In this document: piece after piece, positions 12,066 to 24,274 of the stretch
Numbering within the stretch: the stretch's first letter is position 1
How the letters are laid out: every line of letters starts with the position of its first letter
Assembly (NCBI GenBank): GCA_963930775.1
Contig: OZ005698.1
Location: forward strand, 7,632,501 to 7,696,500
DNA from: Cliona cf. orientalis
Taxonomy: Eukaryota; Porifera; Demospongiae; Clionaida; Clionaidae
Length of the DNA stretch: 64,000 nucleotides
Direction: 5' to 3'
Position numbers and translations under genes: made by a program
The notes under the pieces: generated by a model
What the model was told of the DNA's origin: nothing
Seen by the model: the letters and a program-made list of their open reading frames with translations, nothing else
Database searches by the model: none

Positions 12066-12156
<91 letters not shown>

Positions 12157-12908
12157 ATGTGTGTGTACGTGTGTGGAATCTCATGGGCCAGGCATAGTTA
12201 CACTTCACAATTTTCACCTGCTCTTAGATTTAGTTTGGCAAACTGCATGTTTTCAAAAGTGCAAGATTGAAAAAAAATACAAGCTTGCAAAAGTACAAGA
12301 TTGAAAAGTGGCAAAATTCAACTTTGAAATATCATGCATAGACGGCGGAAGCATATTATTGAATGTGAGGGGGCCAAGATGTAAGATGATCCATGCGCTT
12401 TGCGCGCGCGCGCGCACGCAAAATTTTAAGCCACGCCCACTAGTTAGCGATAACGCGTCTGTGAAAATGAAGAAACAACGATGGACAACAGGCAAAAAAA
12501 TAGTCGATTTCAAGGAGAGCAACAATGAAACTAGCATAATATTTTTGACTCAGAAATGATAAAAGGCTATTGCAGACTGGTAAAATTGACAATTTTGCTT
12601 AGTACAAGGCAAAAGTGGGTGTAGCTATCAGCCGTGAAAAGTGGGGGACCATGGCCCCCCCCTTCCGGTATGGAATGGCCCTTCTGGACCACCGTACTCA
12701 AGGCTTCGATGTTGGGTATGGTTTATCTAGATCTTACTGCACGTCCCTTACTGTTGGGGTACTGATGCGAATTGATAAACAGCAAGTTTGCAAAAGTGCC
12801 TGATTGACAAACTGCATGTTTGCAAAAGTGCAAAATTGAAAGACTGAAAGTTTACAAAATGTAACTTTGAAAAATTGCAAAAATGGATGGCCCTTCTGGG
12901 CCACCGTA
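11560..12908. mobile_element. MITE-like DNA transposon, long TIRs, 6-bp TSD CACATG
   Basis: The ends TACGGTGGCCCAGAAGGG and CCCTTCTGGGCCACCGTA are perfect inverse repeats. The similarity continues inward about 190 bases, through AAAGTTACATTTTGTAAACTT and CCCCAACAGTAAGGGACGTGCA. The element is flanked by CACATG at 11,554-11,559 and 12,909-12,914. The paralogous unit 2 site (about 31,357) has a single CACATG and no element, so it is a true empty site. The interior holds a long GT microsatellite and no transposase. It is 1,349 bp, non-autonomous. Confidence 0.9.
12068..12155. repeat. (GT)n microsatellite
   Basis: A long uninterrupted GT run followed by imperfect GT units, inside the MITE at 11,560-12,908. 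Open frames of repeated MCVCV or MHTHT across it are artefacts of the repeat. Confidence 0.95.
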
Positions 12909-12949
12909 CACATGATTGCACGCACAATTACATTTATTTTATTCACTTG

Positions 12950-14035
12950 TTGTTTATTAGCCAGGTAGTCCCTTATTTTGGTGATCTGTTCACTCATTGC
13001 TGAGATAGTTGCATCTTTCTCTTCTAGAGCTCTGTTCTTGGCTTCAAGGTCAGAATTCTTTCTTCTAACTAAAGCATCTTTCATTTGAATGATATAATCT
13101 TTATCTACAGCAGCAGTGTGCAGCTCTGAGATGGTGTGTTGAAGAGTGGCATTTTCTAACCTCAATTTTGACAAAATGGATTGTAACTCATGATTACCAG
13201 CCATTAAGCTTTTATTGATTTCTCTCTCTTGAGCTAGTTGTAGGTTGTTGATGCTCTTATGAATGAGATCCATCAGAGGATGATCATCTCCAATGGCTCG
13301 AAGAAACACCTCATGTCACTCAGCTTCTGTGACTGGAATCAGTCTACCATCGGATTCAGTACGATTTGGACCAACCTGTGGCTCTGGCCACCTACCACTG
13401 AAAATGTGGATCGTCATAATGCCGTAGGAGAACTCATCAACACTTGTATCATATTTGGGATTGGCTACCATCACCTCTGGTGGCATGTAGGCAGGGGTGC
13501 CAGGAGTCTGGGTCATGCAACTGATCTATAGAGGGGTCAGGATAAGGATCCTGGCCACACCCAGATCAGAAATCTTGGCTGTCATGTTAGGGGTGGGGAG
13601 GACATTGTTGGAAGAGAGATCTCGGTGAATGATGGGAGGAGTTTGGCCATGGAGAAAGCACAAGCCCAGAGCCACGTTATAAAAGGATGGAGTAACTGAT
13701 CTCCTTTGGGAGAATGCCGTATCGCTCAATGCAGGTGATGTTGGTGGGGAGAAACTCCATCACTAGGATGGGTGCTTGCACACCTTGTTCAAATAGACTC
13801 TCAGAAACTGAACAATGTTGGGATGGCGTACTTGACTGAGTAGACAACATTCTTCTTTCAAACCTGCGAACAGTGTAGCTGGCATCTCCCTGCCTCAGTA
13901 GCAGTTCATGGATCTTCTTGCCAGCACATTTCAGTCTCATGTATTCCAGTTCTAGCACAGTAGCATAGGAGCCATGCCCCAGCTCTTGATCTGTCACTCT
14001 AACCCCAGTCAGTTTGTAGGGATCAAACCCAGTGA
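12950..14035 (-). pseudogene. TKL-type kinase with C-terminal coiled coil, broken copy (unit 1)
   Basis: Nearly identical to the copy at 31,420-32,533. Read right to left: glycine loop GHGSYATVLE, lysine in CAGKKIH, HRDLSSNNVLP catalytic loop, SDLGVAR in place of DFG, TPAYMPPEVM, then a charged heptad-rich tail (ELQSILSKLRLEN... LEAKNRALEEKDATI). Four disruptions are seen against the other copy and the expected frame. One is an extra A in TTTGAAAGAAG near 13,857. One is a lost base near 13,791 that restores the frame, leaving a scrambled stretch. One is an extra T in CCTTTTATAACG (about 13,680), shared with copy 2. The last is CGA to TGA in the codon after EAE at about 13,316. Not functional as read. 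Confidence 0.8.
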
Positions 14036-14455
14036 ATGTACGTTGCTGGTCTCACAGCACTCATTATTAGTCAGCACAAGGAGTAGATAAATGGTCAGCA
14101 AATTAAAAGAGAGTTAACAAGCATGCAGCTATAGCTACCTCATGATCAGCGGCTCACATAAACTCACAGTAAGAGTTGTATATAAACATTCTATCATGTG
14201 ATAACCACAACATTCCATTCTTCAAACGAGTATAGTAACGGATAATATTATAAGGCTGCATACTTCTTATGTTAGTATCCTCTCCAGGACTTCAAAACAA
14301 CATCTCATAGACCATGTATAAACCATAATGTTTACACAAAACGTAATATTTACTGCATATGTACACACTATCATAAATTGTTCACTATCTAGTAGCATAA
14401 TAATAATACATCGTCGTATAATATTAATGTCATATGATGCAGTTCTATTGTAACC

Positions 14456-17400
14456 TTAGATTTCACTCTCTCTAGATGTCTCCTTGCACAGGGGCACATA
14501 CTCTGCCATAGACTCCATGGTAGCTGATAGAGACTGAACTAGCTCAGAGAACGGTGGACGCCTTTTGGGCTCGAGTTCCCAGCACTGTGACATAAACAAA
14601 TACCTATAGTAGTAGATGATCACATTATCAATTAAAGTACACAAATGAATCTCATGAAGTATTACATGTGATCACTGCAGGCAGAATTTTCTGGTTTGTC
14701 CAAACTTTGTCCATTTTTGAGAAACCAGAGGAGATCAGACACATTGATACCAGGATAAGGGACTTTCCCTCCACTGAAAATTTCCCAACAAGTCACTCCA
14801 TAGGCCCACTATGAATTATGTACATATATAATACCATAATTATAGTTAATAGCACAATGGTTGATCTTACTACATCTGATTTTTCTGAGAAGACATGATC
14901 TTCCAAGCTTTCTGGAGCTAACCATCTCAGTGGGAGCTTGATAGTGACTGTTTCATCCTGTCGAAAGTACTCTTTATTCCCCAACATTTCAGCAAGTCCA
15001 AAATCTGCCACTTTGATGACCAAATTCATCCCTATCCTTTGGTAATAGTAATATTATGTGAACACGCACAAATGATATAATAAATTATGCGGATTTTAAA
15101 TTATTAGTATAACTAATATTGCCATGGACTCATGGTAAACTTACATGCAGTTCCTTGCTGCCAGATCTCTGTGAACTATCTTCATGGATGCTAAATATTC
15201 CATTCCTTTAGCAACTTGAAGACACATATCCATCAGCTGTGTGAGGACTGGTTTCATCTGGCCATGGAGTAAAATTTAATTAATGTATAGTCACACCAGT
15301 TAATCATAAAATTTCTGGTAGTTACATTATCTTCTGTTGGCAGTAAAAATGTATTCCTGTTCTTTCTAAGATATGACAGAAGGCTGCCATTTTCCATAAA
15401 TGGTGTGATAATGAAAGGAGCGGGACCTCCATCAACACAAATGCCTATTAGTCTGAGGATGTTGGGATGGTTCAAGTCCTTCATTTTAATGCACTCCCTC
15501 ACAAGCTCTTCGCTGATGGAATGATCATAGAATCCTATATTTATAAAATAATAATATAATTATCAGGTCCATATTAATATATTATATTATTATTCTATAA
15601 TACCTTTTATAGTTTTGACGGCCACAATATCAGTAGGAATATCTTCGACAATTATATATCCCTTATAGACAATTCCAAATTCACCTGCATGATCATGATC
15701 AAAGAGACACAGAGATAGAGGTTATTGCATGCTGCTTATAATTAAAGGTAATTACCTTGTCCAATGCTTTCTGAAAGTTGGATATCGGAGGCAGAGATAA
15801 CAAGAAGATCTGGAATGCTTGAGCTTTGTATATATAGCAAACGCCATTGGGTAAGTATGGTCATCAGCAACATAATTGACTGTAGCATAAAATTGTTCAT
15901 GTAACTAACTTGCACCATGATTAAACACAGGCCTAGCCATAACTTACACTTTTTCTTTGACAGAGACCTATATGCAAAAATTATTAGTCTGATCGAATCA
16001 TTTAACCCTCAGTGCATGTAGCGTGCCACAATGGCTCCGTACGTCGTACTGGAATGTATACGCGATATGGATGCCGGGAGGGGCTGGGAGTTTGGGGGTG
16101 GGTTAGTTAGTCTCTAGGGTTTGTCTATGATAGGGGTGAAATAAATAGCGATGGTGTAGTGGTTGGGGCTCTTGTGTGTGGAACAGAATGTAGCGGGTTG
16201 AAATCTCGCTTTATGCTTTGATTTTTTTCTTTTCACTTATCGAAATTTTTCTAAGTTCTTGCGAGCCATTCCAGCACGGAGCCAATATAGCATGCTGCAG
16301 TACTAGTGCATGCATGTTGGAATAATCAATTATTTAAGCAAATAATGCCATGTCTTGGATCCCAACCTACTGACAGTGTACTAATTTCAGCAAACCTGGT
16401 TCATGCACATGTCGGACTTAAATCTTTACAAACTACAACAACCTCTAGTAATAATTTTTGGGCATGCAGTATAATACTATAGTGGCTATTATAAGTGTGG
16501 TATTAATAATACTAGTTCTAGACTGACATATCACACACACACAAACCATTACCCTATTATTATAGATGCATAATATTATACTGAGGGTTAGCCAACAAGA
16601 ACTCACACATTAAAGTCATTTTTATTGCAATTGGCTTGTAATTTCTTCTTTCTGTAGGCCAACATCCCCCCTATAGCTGCCACGGCCATGATGGTGATGA
16701 TGAACGATCCACCAAGGATACCACCAACTAGAGCTTCATTAGGAACGTTAACTATTGAGTAATTACGATGATTATCATACAAAATAATCATTACACACTA
16801 GATTGTCTCACCATGCAATTTTAATATATGCAAGGTAATAATTTTCCCACAGAATCAACAATTTCTTACCATTGACATTTGATACTTCAAACAGATTTAA
16901 AGTTCCCTCCACACTCACTGTCACATTATTGCTCCTGGCAGTGATTGTGAAGCAATATTCAGAAACATCTTCAATCAAAGGTAGCTCAGGGCTTGAAATA
17001 GAATCACCAGTTCCTTCACTGATGTATGAGCCAAGCTGTTGGCCACAATTTGAACCATATGTAATATTAAGGAAGCACTCCTTTGTAGTATCCATTAATT
17101 GGTTTAAAAATGTGCAAATAATGGTTTTCATCTCGGAATTGAAGTTAATTTCAACAAAGTTGTTTATTCCATCTATAGAATGAACGTTGTATGTCAAATT
17201 TAATGACTGTGAAAATGATTAAACTGATGTACCTTGAAATGTTGGTTCTGAAGTAGGTCCATTTCCAAGCATATTGGTAGCGAAAACGGTGACACCTATG
17301 TCAGCAGCGGGTGGACAGAGAGATAAAGAAGTGTCAAAATTAAAGGAATGAGCACACATCTCATCAGTGCATGATGAAGCTGTGATGGTAGCTGAACCAC

Positions 17401-18566
17401 AGATACTACCAGAAGTTGAGTCAGAGTACATTACAGTGTAGGAATAAGTTGACCCATCAATTTCATCAGATATTTGAAATGGTTGCTATGTAGTAGGCCC
17501 GAGATATGAACACACCACAAAATTAATGAATGTTATAGAATGATTGAGTAAGACCAGGAGTACTCCTGGTAAGACCTCTTAAACTTACAGTGGTATTAAA
17601 GATGACTGTGAGTCGTAGCAATCTCCTGTCACTTTCAGAATAAACCTCTAATATAGTAGGAACCTCAGGAACTGAACAGGAAACAACAGGATATCATGAC
17701 CTAACAGTGATTATAGTTTGCTAGCTATATATAGTAGGATACCATTTAGTCTGGCGATGACTCGATTGCTCATAGTAGAAGCAAGATATCCGCATACGAT
17801 ACTCTGTACTGTCAGTGTGCATGTGCTAGGAAGGGTAAACTCTCTGCATGTCGTATTACTGAAGGCTGAATTGTTTTGACATGTTCCACAGTCGTTTGAG
17901 ATGACATTGAATGTGAGGTATGGGCACCTCTGTTGAGGTGGTGACCAGCTGAAGGTCAGCTATCCTGGCCCAGCCATAACAAGTTGGACATTGGTGGGTG
18001 GTGGAAAAGGTGCTGCATGTACAATGTATGCGTAAAGAAGAAACAGATGATGACCATTTCCATAATAATACATGTACCAACTATAGTCTTACTTGTAGTA
18101 ATGGAAAGTGTAGCTGTATCTATCAGAGTGATTATGACTCCATCATCCATGATACATTCCACAGTCCTTCCATTCAGTCCTGGGCCGACTAATATATCAA
18201 GGTTGGAAGTGTAGCAGTTGTTTTCCACTCCAATATTGTAGCCAACTACTGCGCCACTATTACAGACACCTCTAGCGGCACCTGGTATCCCAAAATCAGA
18301 GTGAAACAATGTAATCTCACAGCCTGCTGAAATTACTGTCCCTCTCCAAACAGTGAATAGTGCACCAACAACTGAACATTCATATGTGAAGTTTCGACCA
18401 GAGCAAATACAATCAGCCGTGGTAATCAGCTCATTTCTTGCACAAAAACCTATGATTTTTTTATAATAATTATTATAGTAATAATAATTTATTGCACTCT
18501 GGCTGGTTAATATGACTTACACTGATGGAGTGCTACCAAAATACAAATTAGTACCAAGAATTTCAT
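14456..18566 (-). pseudogene. Ig/FN3 receptor tyrosine kinase with a nonsense codon (unit 1)
   Basis: Same gene as 32,938-37,139. A signal peptide starts at 18,566 ([16 protein letters not shown]). Ig-like exon about 18,090-18,450, FN3-like exons between about 17,750 and 16,870, TM exon about 16,610-16,756 ([26 protein letters not shown]). Kinase exons follow: [12 protein letters not shown] and [10 protein letters not shown] (about 15,600-15,800), [15 protein letters not shown] (15,254-15,502), [11 protein letters not shown] (about 15,147-15,255), ADFGLAEML and [10 protein letters not shown] (14,870-15,029), [14 protein letters not shown] (about 14,670-14,811), [12 protein letters not shown] and the stop (14,456). 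The kinase motifs are all intact. In the first FN3 domain the GAG seen in copy 2 (GPGELTFSW type) is TAG near 17,967, truncating the protein before the TM. A 9-base in-frame deletion near 17,640 also separates the copies. Confidence 0.8.
16030..16290 (+). mobile_element. tRNA-like SINE element (unit 1)
   Basis: Bounded by GGCTCCGTACGTCGTACTGG and CCAGCACGGAGCC, an imperfect inverse pair. Inside, TGGTGTAGTGGTTGGGGCTC resembles a Pol III A box and GGGTTGAAATCTCGC a decayed B box, followed by a T-rich stretch. The same module recurs at about 34,760 and, with a better B box (GGGTTCGAATCTTGCC), at about 57,775. It lies in an RTK intron. Confidence 0.6.
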
Positions 18567-18739
18567 ATTAGAATTCGGCTCTGGCTTTAGACTTTATAAG
18601 GCTGTTGTATTTCTAACTCACTCTTCTCTGTCAAGAAATAAGAGGTGGAGCTCATGAATTACTTTACTTGCAACTGAATTTGTCCTTTATATTCTTCACT
18701 GTTCATAGCTAGATCAATGAATACAGATATGTCAAGAAT

Positions 18740-19742
18740 GCCAGTACTTCAACTGTGGTGTGTGCCCTAATACTACACATTCTACTTCAGTTTGAGGTGT
18801 AACTTCATCAATATTACTTCAAACCTACATGAATGTTGTCTAACAATTCCAACCGTTGTGTGTGGAAGAATTGGATCAAGTAGTGATCACTGATCCAGAT
18901 CCGTTCATTATTACAATAACAGTTCAGTGGACATAATAAGAAAGATTTATTAGGACATCTATTATATAATGTTGATGTGCTTATGATCATCAATAGTAAC
19001 TGTTCCACATCCACCAAGAGCTCAGATAATGCAAAGTTTAAATTGACTCTAGCTGATCATAACTGCTTTCATAAGATTGTTTTGGGTATACCACTGAAAT
19101 CTATAATTTTGCAAAAGGAAGTTGTCTCACTTGCTCATAAAACTACTGTATTAGCTACCTCATAATATTAGCTACTCTGACTCAAGCACTGGTGAAACAT
19201 GTGGTTTATCTACAATACCAGTTCCTTGTGCAGGAAGAAAATTTGTAGCAATGCATTTGAAGTATCATCTGCTTCATGCATGTTTAAACATGGCTGTGAG
19301 TTTCTTTGCTAGCAGTAGCCTGGGAAATGGGCCTGCTTCTGGACGAACCTTAATCTCACTTCAGCAATACAATAACAGTGAGTCACGATAATATTATCTA
19401 AATTTGACATTTTTATAATTAGTTTGCTACAGGTATCAGAGAGCAGAATTATCCGAACTTTGGAGATAATTATTTCAAATACTGATCACTAGTGGAGTAG
19501 TGGCTTTATTAATACTGATTCTAATTACGGCTGTGTTTGTTTCTGTGACAGTTTTACTTATTCGAAGTAAACGGTTGATGCAAAGGGAACTGAAAGATAT
19601 CAAAGAAAGTCAGGATAACAGAAGGAAAGGCAACACTGTGTATGAAGAAATAAAACCACTACCAGAATCAACCATCATTGAAACAACTGAGAATACTGCA
19701 TACACATGCATTTCAAGAATGTGTGCTAATGCAAGCCTCTAA
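18740..19742 (+). pseudogene. TxYxxI-tail receptor, decayed ectodomain (copy 2, unit 1)
   Basis: Ectodomain traces are recognisable but broken. CGVCPNTTHSTSV is followed by stops near 18,793, and YSDSSTGETCGLSTIP is preceded by a stop in VLATS. A +2 shift lies just before the TM at about 19,470. The last exon is open from 19,500. The TM LLILILITAVFVSVTVLLI is followed by a basic patch and a tail with NTVYEEIKPLPE and NTAYTCIS, stop at 19,742. It is head-to-head with the RTK starting at 18,566. The copy at 37,290-38,286 is nearly identical. Confidence 0.75.
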
Positions 19743-21400
19743 CAGTCAATAATGACAGTTGGATCAACTAACTATAGTGTGTGAATACTACGTATACTAT
19801 AACAGTGTTGCCTATTAATTATTTTTGAATTTAATGATTGTTGTGATCTTGCAGGTGGAAAGTAATGCGGTGATGTTTTCTCCAGATAGAATTGAAATTT
19901 TGATGACAACCTTGAATGCTATAGGCAAACATCACGCGGCATAATTGTATACAAAATAAGTATTCCCACAACTTTTGCGACAGCTTATGGTCCACTGACC
20001 CCATTCAGTGTGCATGATATGATTATAACAACTGCTCCACTTAAATTGTCAATCTATCACACGTTTGTATATAGCTTCTGATTCAATGCTGGCAAACACC
20101 TTAATATTATTATGGGCCTGTATATTATGGAGATGTGGCTAGGAGAAACCTTGGGAGAAACTGGTCTTGATTGGGATTCATGCATGTGTGTACAGATGAT
20201 AGATCTATAGCCTTTAATTTGTTGACCGTTCAGATATGAACCAGCTGTAATGCTATGGAGAGCTGGTTCACGAATGTTAGCCTATAGCTAGCTTGACTCT
20301 TTCCGTTGGATACAAGATGAGGAAGGTCTATAGTTCAATGGGAGTGCATACGTGACATTGTGTGCACATGTGCTGTGTGTATGTACTATGATTTGTGCAT
20401 ACAACTAATTAACAAAGTAAACACCAATTCTTGTAATTGCCAATTACAAGTTTATAAGTAGAGGAATTTATCAGACCACAAGCAGGGATTTATCACTAGA
20501 CTAAGTCTTACTAAACCACCTCTGTTGCCTAGGATACAAAGCTAAGTAGGATATGTGAAAAATGATTGTCTGAAAAATATTTTTCGTTGCATATTAATAG
20601 TATAATCCGGATACTTCCCTTAAATAGATGGGAATATTTTGCTATTCCATGCCACAGTGAGGGAATCAGGAGTGAAAGGAAACTGTTTGTGATCAAATGC
20701 TATACTCTCAGTTCTTGAAAGTGGGGAACTTGAAAATCATCTGTAGCTATTGCATTAAATATATTATATTTCTTACTAAATTTTGGTACCCGGTGTACCA
20801 TTATGGCTGACTGTAAATAGAATGAAGTTGCCAAAATAATGGCAGTTGCAAGTCAGAAAAGTTTTCGTTAATCTTCCAGAAAGGAGTTACCCCACAAGGA
20901 ATGAATATATTGCTGGTACCTTCAGTTCATAGAAAGTTCAACTAACCAATAGTCAGGTTTCAGCACATAAAGTAGCTGACATTCTTACATAATATGCATC
21001 AACCAAGCACAATAATTCTACCTCAAGCATCTGATTTACCAATTATTATGAGTATGGTAACCATGCATCTGTATTGGTCCAAACACAGTTACTATATATG
21101 GAGAGCTTAAGCTGATGGTTTAGCTGTACTACTCTTGAAAGTACCATATAAAGCAAGAACGTGCCTTCCGTTACATAAGAGACACAAAATGTGCAAAGTC
21201 AGAATTTTCACACTCACGTGTAATGCATGGTGCCCTTACAGTGCCTCAAAGAGAAGATCTATCCTTGGTGAAATCATTTTGCATCAAGCTAGTAGCTATT
21301 CAGTGTCATGTAAGGAGTAAATTCAGTGCAATACAAACTGCTTGAATGGTGCAGAGAGTATAGATTTTCTCTTTGTCTCACCCATAGATGAATAATTATT
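19743..21400. other. Downstream block, then unassigned duplicated DNA
   Basis: About 19,743-20,410 is the block that follows every TxYxxI receptor. It diverges after CATACAACTAATTAAC, where the other loci continue into the NLR upstream block. About 20,410-21,400 has no recognisable gene. It is repeated nearly identically at about 38,960-39,930, and a 61-codon open frame (21,135) has no known domain. Confidence 0.5.
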
Positions 21401-21419
21401 TTTAATTATAGACTAGTGC

Positions 21420-21870
21420 CCATGTATGGTACATAATTTTGTTAATCGCTAACCATGAAATGATAATAGTGGGCCCAAGACTGAGCCGTGGGGAACACCA
21501 GGGAGTATATGGCAAGGGGAAGATGTGGTACAGGCAATACCGTGGGACCTATCGATCATAAACAAGTGGCTGCATGGAGATCCAAGCAAGTGTGTGGGGC
21601 TCCATGTCGAGGCTTGATAACTTTTGAATAAGAAGCTTATGAGGTAGCTACACTTCTGTACATCAAAAAGACAATTTCAAATTGTATCTCAGTACCTTTT
21701 TCAAGTTCACAGTGCCAGTTGTGTATTTTTGATAGAATTGTACTTGTAGTTGACCGCCCAGGTAGAAACCCCCTTTGTTGGTTGGACTCTGAATATTCAA
21801 CACAGTTCTTGAACAATTAAATTTTAATAGTAGCTACATTCAAGAATTTAATTGATAACAGGAAGCAGCT
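21420..21870 (-). mobile_element. LINE reverse-transcriptase fragment (unit 1)
   Basis: The minus strand encodes LPGVPHGSVLGPLL at about 21,465-21,515, close to the conserved LINE RT motif SGVPQGSVLGPLLF. Further upstream (higher coordinates) it has NKGGFYLGG, the degraded QxGFxxGRST motif. Stops and frame changes throughout. The unit 2 counterpart is at 39,960-40,447. Confidence 0.7.
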
Positions 21871-22048
21871 ACAATAATAATTAATATGACACTGTAGTAT
21901 ACAGTTATAACAACACTGCAGTCCCAACTGGCTGTGATAATCAACATAATTATATGAAATAATAACTTAAAACGATAGACCATTGACTTAATTAGTAACA
22001 CACCACATAATTATAATTTATTGTATGATCCTTATCTGGCACTATGAT

Positions 22049-23970
22049 CTACATCTGTGGTGAGAAATTTCCTGCTTTTTCGTATGCTTCATTGCATTTC
22101 ATTGGAATGTTATTAACTCCATAAACTGTATTTGTGACCATTGTTATTGATTCATGAGAGATAGTACGACAGTCCTCTGAAGTTGATAATTTAAAAGATA
22201 AATTTAATTTGAAATACATTTAAACAGCTTACCCAATGAACGTAATTTCACTCTGTACCGTGTATAGCAATAGCCAATAAAAGCCAAACTTGCAGAGATA
22301 CTTGTTATAATAACAATCACAAGTACAGGTCCTAGAACTGCATAATATTTTGATTTATTGGCACTCTCAAAATGTGCAAAATTACCTTTCCATTCTGTAC
22401 TCATCACACCACCACTCTTTCTTTTAGGGATTTGTTCAGCTTTAAAGATGATAATTTGATAATAATCCCAATTATTATTGTGTATTACACTAACCTATTG
22501 AATCGGGTGAAGTAAATGTGTCAAGAAGATCTGTAATAACTTAAGTGCATATAATAATTATTATACCCCTGGTTAGCTCATGATAAACCTCACCATTCAT
22601 TAAGTGTACTGAATACTGCTCACTAGTAGCATTGGATGTAATACCACACACCATAGCATGAACGATCACTGTTATATTACACGTATACATACCAGCTAGT
22701 AGGTCACTCATTGTCAAGTTACATGTTACAGAGGTGGACGAAGTTGTGGTTGGGCACATGCCACAATTTGAGGTATTTATAGTATAATAATCTAGTTGAG
22801 TCATATTTAGTGGGTCACTACTGTTCAGTGTACATGTGTCATTATACTCTAAGTCCCATGTAATGATCAATTCACCGATCATAGGACTCCAAACATTTAT
22901 ATTTATTGATGTAAGAAGAACTGTAGACCATGCAAAATAAATAACAATATGCACCATACTGTGATATTATATTATAATAATATACTTAGTTGTAACCCCA
23001 ATAGCAATTATTTACTATTCTGTGGTTATGAGGTCACTTATGTGTATGGTGTGGTTATGACCGTGGATAGCTAAAGCTAGCCTTGCACTATATGCTATTA
23101 TGATAGCACATATAATGCATGCAGCGCCAGTGATCAGTCTGAAGTTCGGAAGCTGTACTGCACTGTTGAGTTCATCTCTGTGATCATAGTGAAGCATTGA
23201 TATCGAAACTTGTCACTCAGATCAAGATCGGGATTCGATCTTATTACTCCATCTTCGGCATCCGTATACCTGTGCACGCACTAACTTATTAATAACCGTT
23301 TATAGTTATACCATATGCACCATATGTACCACTACATATATGCAGCTGAAACAAACAAAGCCTATAATCATTCTCTGTGAACAACTTATAATTAGCTGTT
23401 CGGTAAAACTTTAATTGCTACTGGGGATGGTGGTCAAGTATATTTCATGACAATCTCATAATACACACCTGATATCGATGGTATGTCAATTTGCTTGCTG
23501 CCAATAATCTGTCCACTTTGATTGACACATTCAATAGTCCTACCAAGTAGATCCTCACTGATGTTGACAAGGAGCTGTGAAGTGAAGGATCCATTTGCAA
23601 TAGAAATACTGCGAACAACTACTGGCCCCCTGGCTCCACATGATTCCTGCATTTCTAATCCAGAAATAAACCCACTATGACGTAGCGTAATTTTTTCATT
23701 AAGGCAGCCATCGAAGATTGTTCCTTGCCAGACGGTTGCAGCTCCACCACCAGTGACAGTACACTCCATTACCAGCTCACATCCAGGGCACACATCACAC
23801 GAGCTAATAATTCTTAACTCATTTTCTTGTGTGGTACCTCCATATTGTTATGGTGATATTATTATAATCATTGACTAATAATTATTTCACTTACCAGTCT
23901 TGATACCAGAAACAGTGAGAACCAATAATATGGCACCAAATTTAATTAGTCTAACTTGACTACTTGGTAG
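22049..23970 (-). pseudogene. Short-tail Ig-FN3 receptor lacking its signal-peptide start (unit 1)
   Basis: Read right to left. A leader-like exon ends AILLVLTVSGIKTG (about 23,890-23,950). It lacks the ATG present in the copy at 42,371: the ATGGATCCTTTAGG of that copy reads AATTAAATTTGG here. An Ig-like exon follows (about 23,470-23,840) with CPGCELVMECTVTGG and GRTIECVNQSG. The FN3-like exon (about 22,590-22,900) has TINTSNCGMCP. The TM exon (22,230-22,390) has YYAVLGPVLVIVIITSISAS. The tail exon has NTVYGVNNIPM and NEAYEKAGNFS, stop at 22,049. Domains are otherwise open. It may be rescued by another 5' exon, so classing it as a pseudogene is tentative. Confidence 0.55.
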
Positions 23971-24274
23971 GACGTCGATAGTCGGATATGAATGCACGCT
24001 TAGAGAATAATATAATATTATTATTATAATCTAATATTAGAAATCTTAATCTTAATATAGAAGAGGAGTTGCAGTCTCGTGATTAATAATACGAAAGGCG
24101 ATGACTTTCGATTCCCAGATCAGAGCAGCTGGTGATCAGTGATTTTAATTCCCAGGTCAGTTATTGTATACCCAGACCTCTAGCAATTCCCAAACTGTTA
24201 TTAAGGTTAAGTGTTGAAACTAGCTGCATGCATTATGATCAGTGAGTCAGAATTGCAACACTTACACTCACATA

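Noticed and set aside
12067-12304. Open frames of repeated MCVCV / MHTHT over the GT run
   Set aside because: They are a product of the dinucleotide repeat inside a MITE, with no domain and no splice context.
12734-12955. Extension of the unit 1 kinase frame into the MITE's right TIR
   Set aside because: The sister unit has no element here. The extra residues are read-through of inserted DNA.
20410-21400. Protein-coding gene in the duplicated stretch
   Set aside because: The two copies are alike only because of recent duplication. The longest frame is 61 codons with no features.
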